Below are positions 1 through 5,581 of a stretch of 7,312 nucleotides of DNA, one piece after another; positions within the stretch are counted from its first letter, which is position 1, and each line of letters starts with the position of its first letter. A model generated the notes under the pieces. That model was given only the letters and a program-made list of their open reading frames with translations, was not told where the DNA came from and did not search any database. Position numbers and translations under genes: made by a program. The DNA comes from Chloroflexota bacterium (GTDB lineage Bacteria > Chloroflexota > UBA5177 > JANWHV01). The stretch covers positions 1 through 7,312 of the forward strand of contig JANWHO010000327.1 of assembly GCA_025450375.1 (NCBI GenBank), given 5' to 3'.

Positions 1-338
1 AACAGACGCGGGGCCGCGAGGTGGTGAGCGCCATCGAGGCGGTCGCCCGCGGCGAGTCACTCCTCGACCCGGCGGTCACCGCTACCGTGCTCGCCCGGAT
101 GCGGGACATGGCGGCCGGCAAGCATCATGATAAGTTGGCCGACTTGTCCGAGCAGGAACGGCATATCCTGGGGCTGATCGCCGAAGGCAAAACGAACCGC
201 GAAATCGCCGGCATTGTCTACCTCTCGGAGAAGACGGTCAAGAACTACGTGAGCACCATCCTGAGCAAGCTAGGCATGGAGCGGCGAGCCCAGGCGGCGG
301 CTTTCCTGGCCGATCAGCGGGCTCGCGGCCATGAGTGA
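1..338 (+). CDS. DevR/DosR-like LuxR-family response regulator, C-terminal part (5' truncated by window edge)
   Basis: Two-component response regulator that binds DNA through a C-terminal LuxR/NarL-type helix-turn-helix. The reading frame is open from base 3 and continues off the left edge, so the GTG at 21 is unlikely to be the true start; the receiver domain and its phospho-Asp are outside. Visible parts are a linker with GESLLDPAV, matching the GRSLLD linker of mycobacterial DevR, and then the HTH (LSEQERHILGLIAEGKTNREIA, split here only for naming, followed by SEKTVKNYVSTILSKLGMERR). The recognition helix keeps the EKTVKNYVS core, including the Lys, Lys and Asn that contact DNA in DevR (K179, K182, N183). 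The C-terminal KLGMERRAQAAAF is also DevR-like, closer than generic NarL. Its sensor kinase is not in the window. A 16-bp palindrome lies 49 bases after the stop. Family is clear; orthology to DevR is inference. Confidence 0.9.
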   Translation, partial: QTRGREVVSAIEAVARGESLLDPAVTATVLARMRDMAAGKHHDKLADLSEQERHILGLIAEGKTNREIAGIVYLSEKTVKNYVSTILSKLGMERRAQAAAFLADQRARGHE

Positions 339-386
339 CAGCACGCGCGATGGTCCTGCCGTCAAGTGACCCTTGGCTCCTCCTGG

Positions 387-404
387 CAGGGCCGTTCGGC
401 CCTG
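387..404 (+). repeat. GC-rich perfect hairpin downstream of the response regulator gene
   Basis: CAGGGCCG and CGGCCCTG arms (8 bp) are separated by TT. The stem lies 49 bases past the regulator stop codon and could act as a terminator-like or mRNA-stabilising hairpin. No T-run follows, so it is not a canonical intrinsic terminator. The 16-bp core AGGGCCGTTCGGCCCT recurs, in the same sense relative to the upstream gene, at the end of the baeRF gene (3011-3026). Confidence 0.6.
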
Positions 405-428
405 GAGATCAGGTGGGATATGCCCTAT

Positions 429-454
429 GGTGATAAGAGAAGGTGATTATCGCC
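429..454 (+). promoter_or_regulatory. AT-richer direct repeat and near-palindrome before the GTG-started gene
   Basis: GGTGATA (429-435) and GGTGATT (442-448) are direct repeats 13 bp apart. The second copy sits in a near-palindrome, GGTGATTATCGCC (442-454), mismatched at one symmetric pair plus the centre. This is the most AT-rich piece of the 141-base gap and lies 25-50 bases upstream of the GTG start at 480, a plausible place for a promoter or operator. I see no convincing -35/-10 pair, so function is inferred from position and symmetry only. Confidence 0.35.
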
Positions 455-479
455 AGAGCCGTTAACGAGGAGGCGCAAG

Positions 480-1028
480 GTGCAAACCGCGACACGCACA
501 CCGATCCGGACGAACAGCCAGAAGACGACATCCTGGGCAACGGCGCTTGCTCGGCGCCTTCGCGGAGCCGGCGCCGAGCAGTCCCCATCCCTCGACCCTT
601 TGCCGATCATGATGGAGGGGCTCTGGTCACTGTTCGATGTCGCTCGGACCGAAGCCAACGCGGCGTTGGCGCAGGCGGGCGCGCGGGAGCGGATTGGCCT
701 GGAGTCCGCTCCCAACGAGCGGCACTACGTGCTCAGCGAGCCGGGGGGCGCCCAGCGTACGCTCTCCGTTTCCCTGACCCTGGCGATGATAGACCAGCAG
801 CCCTGTGGTTGGGCCTCGATCCGTAACAGTACGGGCCGCGCGGAAATTCACTTGGTTCCGCGGATGGAACGAGGGAACGTGGCCTGGCAGGTGGCGGCGC
901 CTCGCACGAAGCTCACCGCCGCCGTGGTACAGGATTTGTTCCTGAGCGTGTTCGCCGACGATCCCGCCGCTACCCTCCGGCTCTCCCCTCTGGGAGGGGC
1001 GGACCTCTTCCAGAATCCCTGGAACTGA
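480..1028 (+). CDS. Hypothetical protein, 182 aa, soluble
   Basis: I do not recognise the family. The GTG start at 480 is supported by a strong Shine-Dalgarno, GAGGAGG (467-473), six bases upstream; the overlapping frame starting at 443 has no such site and protein-unlike composition. The first 40 residues are basic, Thr/Ser/Arg-rich and probably disordered (MQTATRTPIRTNSQK...). Residues about 42-182 look like a compact alpha/beta domain: a helix with MMEGLWSLFDVARTEANAAL, then alternating strand-like stretches (RTLSVSLTLAMI, CGWASIRN, AEIHLVPRM, NVAWQVAAP), ending in a helix VVQDLFLSVF and the tail ADLFQNPWN. There is no signal peptide, no membrane segment and no metal-binding cluster. It lies 141 bases downstream of the response regulator on the same strand, so co-transcription is possible, and converges with the membrane protein gene with 5 bases between stops. 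Confidence 0.75.
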   Translation: MQTATRTPIRTNSQKTTSWATALARRLRGAGAEQSPSLDPLPIMMEGLWSLFDVARTEANAALAQAGARERIGLESAPNERHYVLSEPGGAQRTLSVSLTLAMIDQQPCGWASIRNSTGRAEIHLVPRMERGNVAWQVAAPRTKLTAAVVQDLFLSVFADDPAATLRLSPLGGADLFQNPWN

Positions 1029-1033
1029 GGGCG

Positions 1034-1471
1034 TCACCGTGGCGAGCGCCCCATGCGGCCAGGGTTCCAACTTCCCCACCCGCGGGCCAAAAAGTAGGCG
1101 GCCACGAGGAGCACGGTCAGGATACCGTCCGCGATGGCCGTGCTCTTGGCGTTGGCCGCATGGTTCCCGATGAGCACTGCTTCCGCTATGGTGAGCGCCG
1201 CCTTGTTGACGATGACAAGCTCCCATAAGCCCGGATAGCGGCGAGGCCAAACCGCCAGCAATCCGAACACTCCGGTGAACATGGCGAACCCAAGCAGGCG
1301 CCATAGCTCGACCTGTTGGGTCGCGGGGCCGGCGGCCGCCACGTCACCGATCGAGCTGGCACACGCATAGAGCGCGCCGAGCGCGCAGGCGATCAGAAGG
1401 ACGGTCGCGCCACGGTCACGAATGGTGCGAGGGGCGCCGGCCAGGGCGCGGGGCAGTATCAAGCTGTTCAT
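1034..1471 (-). CDS. Small membrane protein with four predicted transmembrane helices, 145 aa
   Basis: Function unknown. The frame extends upstream to 1837, but the extension is Arg-rich and runs through remnant and repeat DNA. The ATG at 1471 has a good Shine-Dalgarno (AGAGGAAG, about 9 bases upstream) and starts a protein-like sequence. Four hydrophobic segments lie at about residues 22-42 (ATVLLIACALGALYACASS), 57-76 (LWRLLGFAMFTGVFGLLAVW), 84-102 (ELVIVNKAALTIAEAVLIG) and 112-131 (AIADGILTVLLVAAYFLAR). A short basic N-terminus and a basic tail (NPGRMGRSPR) suggest both ends are cytoplasmic. The size and four-helix plan resemble DoxX-like or other small uncharacterised membrane proteins, but I see no diagnostic motif. 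A GATGAGA-type direct-repeat element lies 39-56 bases upstream of the start, so it may share regulation with the baeRF and distal USP genes. Confidence 0.75.
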   Translation of the reverse strand: MNSLILPRALAGAPRTIRDRGATVLLIACALGALYACASSIGDVAAAGPATQQVELWRLLGFAMFTGVFGLLAVWPRRYPGLWELVIVNKAALTIAEAVLIGNHAANAKSTAIADGILTVLLVAAYFLARGWGSWNPGRMGRSPR

Positions 1472-1507
1472 GGTTCTCACTTCCTCTCTTCCGAAGCATG
1501 CGCCGGT

Positions 1508-1527
1508 TTGGTGAGAAGACGATGAGA
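1508..1527 (-). promoter_or_regulatory. Direct-repeat regulator site (GATGAGA-N4-GATGAGA type), copy 1
   Basis: On the plus strand it reads GGTGAGA-agac-GATGAGA (1510-1527), half-sites 11 bp apart; in the sense of the downstream minus-strand gene it is TCTCATC-type. It lies 39 bases before the ATG of the 145-aa membrane protein. Three other copies in the window share the spacing and the GATGAGRRC second half-site. Two half-sites one helical turn apart on the same face are typical of OmpR/PhoB-family regulators; the regulator is not identified. Confidence 0.55.
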
Positions 1528-1705
1528 ACCGGTCCGCGTCAGCCCGACGCGGCCGGCGCGCTGTGTTGCCCACCGGATCCCGCACGCCGCCCCGGTGGCT
1601 CGGATCATCTTTTTGGATAGGCTTCCGTACGGAAATGCGGCCTGCGCCGCTGGCGAGCGCACTTGCGCGGAGGAGACGCCAACGGTCACGCCGTAGATTC
1701 GTCAG

Positions 1706-1734
1706 ATCGGACTGATCGATCCGATCAGTCCGAT
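1706..1734. repeat. Perfect 12-bp inverted repeat with 5-base spacer
   Basis: Arms ATCGGACTGATC (1706-1717) and GATCAGTCCGAT (1723-1734) flank GATCC. It is too AT-balanced and lacks the T-run for a standard terminator. It sits at the downstream edge of the HD-GYP remnant, about 175 bases past the USP stop codon. It could be an operator, a hairpin at a transcript end, or a small palindromic repeat marking the breakpoint where the remnant ends. Confidence 0.6.
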
Positions 1735-1735
1735 G

Positions 1736-1890
1736 CAACGATCGCGGCGGGCGGCAGATCTCGTCCCTAATTTCGGGGTACCGCTTGATTAGGGCGAACT
1801 TCTCGTCGGGCAGCTTCCCCGATCTTGCCGACATCATGCGCGGGAAGCCCGGCGGCAGTGATCAGGGCCAGCGCGTGTGACCTTACCTGC
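1736..1890 (-). pseudogene. Decayed fragment of an HD-GYP (HDc) phosphodiesterase gene
   Basis: Reading the minus strand from about 1890, one frame gives HALALITAAGLP followed by AHDVGKIG (HDVGKIG at 1818-1838). The next frame continues with GKLPDEKFALIKRYPEIRDEIC and RPPRSL (1819-1736). In intact HD-GYP proteins the order is ALALARELGLP, about 12-15 residues, LLHDIGKIG, about nine residues (PDAILxKP), then GKLTDEEFALIKRHPEIGARIL. The fragment keeps this order, but the spacers are missing and there is a frame change at ATCGGGGAAG, as expected from internal deletions. The rest of the domain, including the GYP motif, is not recognisable. There is no plausible start or Shine-Dalgarno. Intact members degrade cyclic di-GMP or act as related HD hydrolases; this copy cannot encode a working enzyme. 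It lies just downstream of the USP gene on the same strand. Confidence 0.55.
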
Positions 1891-1907
1891 GTGACGGCAA
1901 AGCGCCG

Positions 1908-2915
1908 TTAGCCGGCGTGGACGATCTGCCCCGCCGCGATTGGCTCGCCTACCACTTCGTCCGGAGTGAACCGCGACGCGGCCCGTTCGGTCTCCGGGGT
2001 CTCGCCCAGGCTCACCGGTCCATGCAAGAGCAGCACCGGCATCTCGGCGCGCTTCAGCACCTCATGTGCCACGCTGCCGTGCAGCAAGCGATCCAGACCA
2101 TGGCGGGCATGAGTGGCCAGTACGATCAAGTCGGCCCGGCTGGCCCGCGCCGCCTCCAGGATAGCCGTGGCGGGATCGTCGAGCGCCACCAGCGGCTTCC
2201 AGTTCCAGCCCGGCAGTTGCGCGGTCCCTACGGCGCGGAGATACTCGTCGGCTTCCTGCTGATGCTGCTCCGTCTCCTCCTGCGCCTGCCGGTAGATGGT
2301 GACCGCCTCGTTGCCCGCGAGATCCATGGGCAGCGGCCAGATTGGCTCGCGCGTCACCACCCGCAGCAGCAGCAACTCACCGTCCTGGCCCAGCCGATGG
2401 GCCGCGAGGAAGCGCAATGACGTCTCGGCGAATGGCGTGCCGTCCAGCGCGATCAGGATTCGTTCATAGGAGGTCACCTCAGGCGGGTTCGCCCGATCGG
2501 CGCCATGGGTGAGCACGAGAGGGGTGGTTGATTCGCGCACCACCGCTTCCGCCACCGAGCCGAGCAAGGCATGGCGCAGGCCGGTATGGCCATGAGTGGC
2601 CAGGCTGATCAACCCGACCTGCTCCGCCTCCGCCGTGAATACGATCGCCGACACCGGATTCCCCGGCATGACCTGGACCCGCACGGTGAAGCCCTGCCTC
2701 TCCAGTGACTGGCGTGTTCGCTGGAGGTACCGCCGCGTCCTCCGCAAGGCGGCGCGGTCCTTCTCCCGTTCGTCCGAGGCGGAGAGCACGGAAAAGGGGG
2801 TCGCGGTCATGAGCAGCAGGGTAGCTCCCGTTTCCCTGGCCAATCCGCGGGCGGTATGCAAGCCTTCCTCCGCCAACCGCGATCCATCGAGTGGGATCAG
2901 AATCGTGTCGATCAT
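1908..2915 (-). CDS. Tandem-domain universal stress protein (UspA family), 335 aa
   Basis: Cytoplasmic stress protein with two fused Usp (PF00582-type) domains. The ATG at 2915 has AAGGAGA about six bases upstream. Domain 1 (about 2-137) opens with IDTILIPLDGS and ends with ATHGHTGLRHALLGSVAE, whose H-G-9X-G-S pattern (G109, G119-S120) is the nucleotide-binding loop of ATP-binding Usps. Domain 2 (about 150-298) opens with YERILIALDGTP and ends with ATHARHGLDRLLHGSVAH. There the glycine before the nine-residue spacer is Ala270, so ATP binding by this half may be weakened. A Gln/Glu-rich helix (about 205-227) lies inside domain 2, and residues 300-335 form a non-Usp tail. Tandem Usps of this kind include M. 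tuberculosis Rv2623 and Rv2005c (DosR regulon). The upstream gene, 109 bases away, encodes a baeRF protein in the same direction, so co-transcription is possible. Confidence 0.93.
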   Translation of the reverse strand: MIDTILIPLDGSRLAEEGLHTARGLARETGATLLLMTATPFSVLSASDEREKDRAALRRTRRYLQRTRQSLERQGFTVRVQVMPGNPVSAIVFTAEAEQVGLISLATHGHTGLRHALLGSVAEAVVRESTTPLVLTHGADRANPPEVTSYERILIALDGTPFAETSLRFLAAHRLGQDGELLLLRVVTREPIWPLPMDLAGNEAVTIYRQAQEETEQHQQEADEYLRAVGTAQLPGWNWKPLVALDDPATAILEAARASRADLIVLATHARHGLDRLLHGSVAHEVLKRAEMPVLLLHGPVSLGETPETERAASRFTPDEVVGEPIAAGQIVHAG

Positions 2916-2970
2916 GGTGCTTCTCCTTGCTGCATAGTCTGGCAGACCTCATACTCCCACCGTACACCCG

Positions 2971-2986
2971 ACCCCAGCATCGGGGT
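2971..2986. repeat. Short inverted repeat upstream of the first USP gene
   Basis: ACCCC (2971-2975) and GGGGT (2982-2986) are separated by six bases and lie 56-71 bases before the USP ATG. It could be an operator in the USP leader or part of the palindromic repeat cluster that starts here and runs to 3031. Short arms make chance occurrence likely in GC-rich DNA. Confidence 0.3.
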
Positions 2987-2987
2987 A

Positions 2988-3031
2988 AGGGCCGAACGAC
3001 TGTCGTGCGGAGGGCCGAACGGCCCTACCGC
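2988..3031. repeat. Palindromic repeat unit overlapping the stop codon of the baeRF gene
   Basis: The core AGGGCCGAACGGCCCT (3011-3026) extends to an 11-bp stem, GCGG-AGGGCCG with CGGCCCT-CCGC, interrupted by one bulged A (3007-3031). The TAG stop of the baeRF gene (3027-3025 on the minus strand) lies in the stem. Eleven bases, AGGGCCGAACG, are repeated at 2988-2998, and ACGAC-T-GTCGT (2996-3006) forms a further small palindrome between them. The 16-bp core is identical to the reverse complement of 388-403. It is probably a REP-like dispersed repeat that ended up at the gene 3' end; terminator activity is possible, but there is no T-run. Confidence 0.6.
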
Positions 3032-4161
3032 GTGGCGGAGACCGTTTGGCGCCCGCCATCCATCCGAGCCCGATCCGTCAAGTGGGTTTGAGTCCTTCCT
3101 TCAGGGGCGAGTGCTTCCTGCTCGTGCCGGTACCGCAACAAGGCGCCGACCCCGCCCAGGTGATGAAACCGTGCATGATCCCGCACCACCTCCATGTCCG
3201 CGTCCGTGGTGGTCGCCAACCGAACCAGGTCGCCGCGCGTCTCCTCGTCAATCGGCGCCTCGGACGCCAGGAGCAGCACATCAGCTTGCCCATGCTCAAG
3301 GGCCCACAGGGTCGGCTCCAGGCCAACCACCCCTAGCCCATCCGCCCGCACCGCATCGATCAACTGGTCGGCGAGCGAGCGGCTGCCCGCGGCCTCCGCC
3401 CGCGCGAGGATGGGCGCGATCTCGTGCTCGATCTCCTGACGCGGAGCGAGAATATCGATGCGCCGCACATCTTCCAGCATGTCCGCGATCGGGGGTGAGA
3501 GCGCTTCGCGCAGCAGCGGGATGGCCACCGCGTCACCAGCCAGGATGACCCGGACGGCCCCCTCTCGATCCACCACACGCTCGATCTCGGCGGCCACCTC
3601 ACGCGCGACGTTGGCGCGATGCCGCGCGATGTGGCGCTGATATTTATTCTGATTCGATCCGCCGATGGGGTTCTTGAGATAGCGGCGGGTTGTCCGATCG
3701 ACTTCCTCAAGGGATCCCAGACGCGTGACGAACAGCCGGGCCGTGTTCGTGTCCACCACCGCGACTACCGCTGTCTCCTGCTCCTCGAGCAGTCGCGCCA
3801 GTTGGAACAGATCGGGCACGGGACCAGCGGAGACCTGGTTCTCGAACGGTGTGCCCGCCGTGACAACCTCGAACAAATCCCGGCCGGCGCAGGCGAAGAG
3901 CGCCAACCCGTACGCGGCGGGCGGAAACTCGTCCGCAAGATACTGGTCGATCCGCGCGGCGTCGGCCTGGAACGAATCAAACGCGGCGCCGCGCGGCCAG
4001 AGCGTCTTCTCGATCTGGCGCAAACGGTCCTTGAGCACGATGAGCCCAGTCCGGACGGCCGGGTTCTCACCGGTTTCGTGCGGCCCCATATCCAGGTAGA
4101 CGCTGAGCACGGGCTCCGTGCTCGGCTCGAATGCCGCCAGTTGTCGCATCAGGTCACGCAT
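3025..4161 (-). CDS. baeRF-family (bacterial eRF1/Vms1-like) protein, Rv2629-like, 378 aa
   Basis: Bacterial relative of archaeo-eukaryotic release factor eRF1 and of Vms1, families thought to act on ribosome-bound peptidyl-tRNA. The ATG at 4161 has GGAAAGG about nine bases upstream; a second ATG four codons in is too far from it. The N-terminal part (about 10-125) has the family opening PVLSVYLDMGP. The middle domain (about 128-240) begins TAVVAVVDTNTARLFVTRLG and carries a Gly/Gln loop, NPIGGSNQNKYQRH (GGSNQ at 167-171), in the place of the catalytic GGQ loop of eRF1. A long helix, RANVAREVAAEIERVV, follows. The C-terminal eRF1-domain-3/pelota-like part (about 263-345) has GLGVVGLEPTLWALEHGQAD and ends LGGVGALLRYR. 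The length matches M. tuberculosis Rv2629 (374 aa), a DosR-regulon protein. The last ~30 residues (EGRTQTHLTDRARMDGG...) are low-complexity, and the stop lies in a palindromic repeat. Family call is firm; hydrolase activity is inferred. Confidence 0.88.
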   Translation of the reverse strand: MRDLMRQLAAFEPSTEPVLSVYLDMGPHETGENPAVRTGLIVLKDRLRQIEKTLWPRGAAFDSFQADAARIDQYLADEFPPAAYGLALFACAGRDLFEVVTAGTPFENQVSAGPVPDLFQLARLLEEQETAVVAVVDTNTARLFVTRLGSLEEVDRTTRRYLKNPIGGSNQNKYQRHIARHRANVAREVAAEIERVVDREGAVRVILAGDAVAIPLLREALSPPIADMLEDVRRIDILAPRQEIEHEIAPILARAEAAGSRSLADQLIDAVRADGLGVVGLEPTLWALEHGQADVLLLASEAPIDEETRGDLVRLATTTDADMEVVRDHARFHHLGGVGALLRYRHEQEALAPEGRTQTHLTDRARMDGGRQTVSATR

Positions 4162-4201
4162 GGCTAAAAACCTTTCCGGTACGTACTATCCGACCGCTCG
4201 T

Positions 4202-4215
4202 GTTGGATCTCCAAC
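4202..4215. promoter_or_regulatory. 14-bp palindrome in the leader of the baeRF gene
   Basis: GTTGGA-TC-TCCAAC lies 41-54 bases upstream of the baeRF ATG. It is either an operator for a dimeric regulator or a small leader hairpin. On the minus strand GATAGT follows about 18 bases downstream as a weak -10-like hexamer, but no good promoter can be drawn. Confidence 0.35.
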
Positions 4216-4306
4216 GGTGGCCGTGCGCGCCGTCGCTACGAGGGGATCGCGGCGCCCAGCCCAGGAGGCCCACCAGGGCGGCTCAGTTCCTACCATAGGG
4301 CATGTC

Positions 4307-4326
4307 GATGAGACGAGGATGAGGAC
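4307..4326 (-). promoter_or_regulatory. Direct-repeat regulator site (GATGAGA-N4-GATGAGA type), copy 2
   Basis: The plus strand reads GATGAGA-cgag-GATGAGGAC, half-sites 11 bp apart. It lies between the cardiolipin synthase stop (4349) and the baeRF start (4161), about 146 bases before that ATG, in the same orientation relative to the gene as copy 1. It implies that the baeRF gene has its own promoter and is not simply read from the upstream gene. Confidence 0.5.
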
Positions 4327-4348
4327 GGCGGCGTGGGAACGAGTCCCG

Positions 4349-5581
4349 CTAGAGAAAAGGCCGGATCGGGGTGACGACCGCCTCAGCGATCCGCTGGCGC
4401 AGTGGGCGGCGGCGCCATTCGTCAAGGGTCAATTCGCGGCAATGCAAGGCATCGTCGGCGAAGATCTCCTCCATCCGCGCCGCAACACGTTCGTCGTACA
4501 TCTCCACGTTCACCTCGAAGTTGCCGACCATGCTCAGGCGATCCAGATTCGCCGTCCCGATGGTCGACCAGATGCCGTCGATGGTGGCGGTCTTCGCATG
4601 TACCATGGCGTCTTGATAGAGCAGCAATCGGATTCCCCCCGACAGACACTGGTCATATCGGCTCCGGGCCAACCAGTCGGACAGCAGGTGATTCGAGCGG
4701 GCCGGCATCAACAGGCGCACGTCTACCCCGCGTTGGGCCGCGTGGAGCAGGCCGCGCAGGACAATCCAATCCGGCACGAAATAGGCATGGGTGAGATAGA
4801 TATGACGGCTGGCCCGGTCGATCGCCTCCAGGTAGGTCGTGCGGATGGGGAAGATCAACAGTTGCGGATCGTTGCGATGGACGTCGATCCGGGGATCCCA
4901 CACGCGGGTATGGCGGGAAGGCAGCGCGGGCAAATTGCCGGTGCGGTGCGCGTTCCAGAAATCGATGAACACGTTCTCCAGTTCCCAGGCATGAGGGCCC
5001 GAGACGCGCAGATGGGTGTCGCGCCACTCCGCCGCGAAGACGGCGCCGATATTGTAGCCGCCGACAAAGGCGGTCTCACCGTCCACGACGAGAATCTTGC
5101 GGTGATCGCGGGCGTAGCTACGCAGATGAAAGGGGTTCATCGGCCAGGGCACGATGGGGTACGCCAACACATGCAGCGAGGACGGAAAGCGCTTGAAGCG
5201 TCGGGGGACGACCAGGTTGGCGAAAGAATCAAAGATGATGTAGACTTCAACCCCACGGGCGGCGGCCTGCTCCAGTTCGCGTTTGAAGCGTTTGCCTACG
5301 AGATCATCTTTCCAGATGTAGGTTTCGAACAGAACCTGCCCGCGCGCGGCGCGGATCGCGGACAGCATCGCCGAGAACAGATCCTCGCCATCGGTGTAGA
5401 CCTGCAAGGCGGAGTCGCCGATCGCGATTGGCTCGGGCCGCGCGGCGGAGAAGCGGCCCTGCACCAGGCTCCGCTTGCGCCGGGCATCGGCCACGGCCAT
5501 CGCCCCAGCCAGGGAACCGACCGCCGCGAGCCCGGCGAGCACGCCCCTGAGCACGAAGCGTCGTACGCGCCTGCCTTCCAT
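4349..5581 (-). CDS. cls: Cardiolipin synthase-like phospholipase D family protein, 410 aa
   Basis: Membrane-anchored two-HKD phospholipase D enzyme; bacterial Cls proteins of this type make cardiolipin from phosphatidylglycerol or related lipids. The ATG at 5581 has GGGGGTGG five bases upstream. The frame stays open to 5869, but the extra 96 codons read through palindromic repeat DNA and are rejected. The N-terminus MEGRRVRRFVLRG plus a hydrophobic stretch (about 11-31) is a single membrane anchor or uncleaved signal. PLD domain 1 has ETYIWKDDLVG and the motif HRKILVVD (H160, K162, D167) followed by GGYNIG. PLD domain 2 has HAYFVPD and HAKTATID (H328, K330, D335) followed by GTANLDRLS, and the family ending NFEVNVEMYD near 354-363. 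Both catalytic motifs are intact. Full-length ClsA has about 480-500 residues with two N-terminal helices, so this is the shorter ClsB-like layout. The exact lipid substrates cannot be read from sequence. Confidence 0.9.
   Translation of the reverse strand: MEGRRVRRFVLRGVLAGLAAVGSLAGAMAVADARRKRSLVQGRFSAARPEPIAIGDSALQVYTDGEDLFSAMLSAIRAARGQVLFETYIWKDDLVGKRFKRELEQAAARGVEVYIIFDSFANLVVPRRFKRFPSSLHVLAYPIVPWPMNPFHLRSYARDHRKILVVDGETAFVGGYNIGAVFAAEWRDTHLRVSGPHAWELENVFIDFWNAHRTGNLPALPSRHTRVWDPRIDVHRNDPQLLIFPIRTTYLEAIDRASRHIYLTHAYFVPDWIVLRGLLHAAQRGVDVRLLMPARSNHLLSDWLARSRYDQCLSGGIRLLLYQDAMVHAKTATIDGIWSTIGTANLDRLSMVGNFEVNVEMYDERVAARMEEIFADDALHCRELTLDEWRRRPLRQRIAEAVVTPIRPFL

Larger units (their letters stand above)
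1472..1907. other. 436-base stretch without an intact gene: gene remnant, operator-like element and palindromes
   Basis: From left to right this gap holds the leader of the membrane protein gene with a direct-repeat element (1508-1527), a perfect 12-bp palindrome TTCCGTACGGAA (1623-1634), a 12-bp inverted repeat (1706-1734), and a decayed HD-GYP gene fragment (about 1736-1890). A short hairpin ACGGC/GCCGT (1894-1908) overlaps the stop codon of the neighbouring USP gene. Open frames of 60-70 codons across it lack ribosome binding sites and have composition typical of shadow frames. Confidence 0.6.

Noticed and set aside
985..999. CCCCTC-TGG-GAGGGG hairpin as terminator between the convergent genes
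   Set aside because: It lies inside the coding region of the hypothetical gene, about 30 bases before its stop, with no T-run; short GC stems are common here.
1472..1837. N-terminal extension of the small membrane protein to 267 aa
   Set aside because: The extension lacks a ribosome binding site and runs through the remnant and inverted repeat. Its first part resembles HD-GYP sequence, which belongs to a different, broken gene.
2856..3548. Plus-strand Pro/Arg-rich frame of 230 codons
   Set aside because: Low-complexity composition, and it is antisense to the baeRF and USP genes.
4334..4347. GGGA/TCCC palindrome just past the cls stop as terminator or DosR-like site
   Set aside because: Only four paired bases with an uneven centre and no T-run; chance is likely in this composition.
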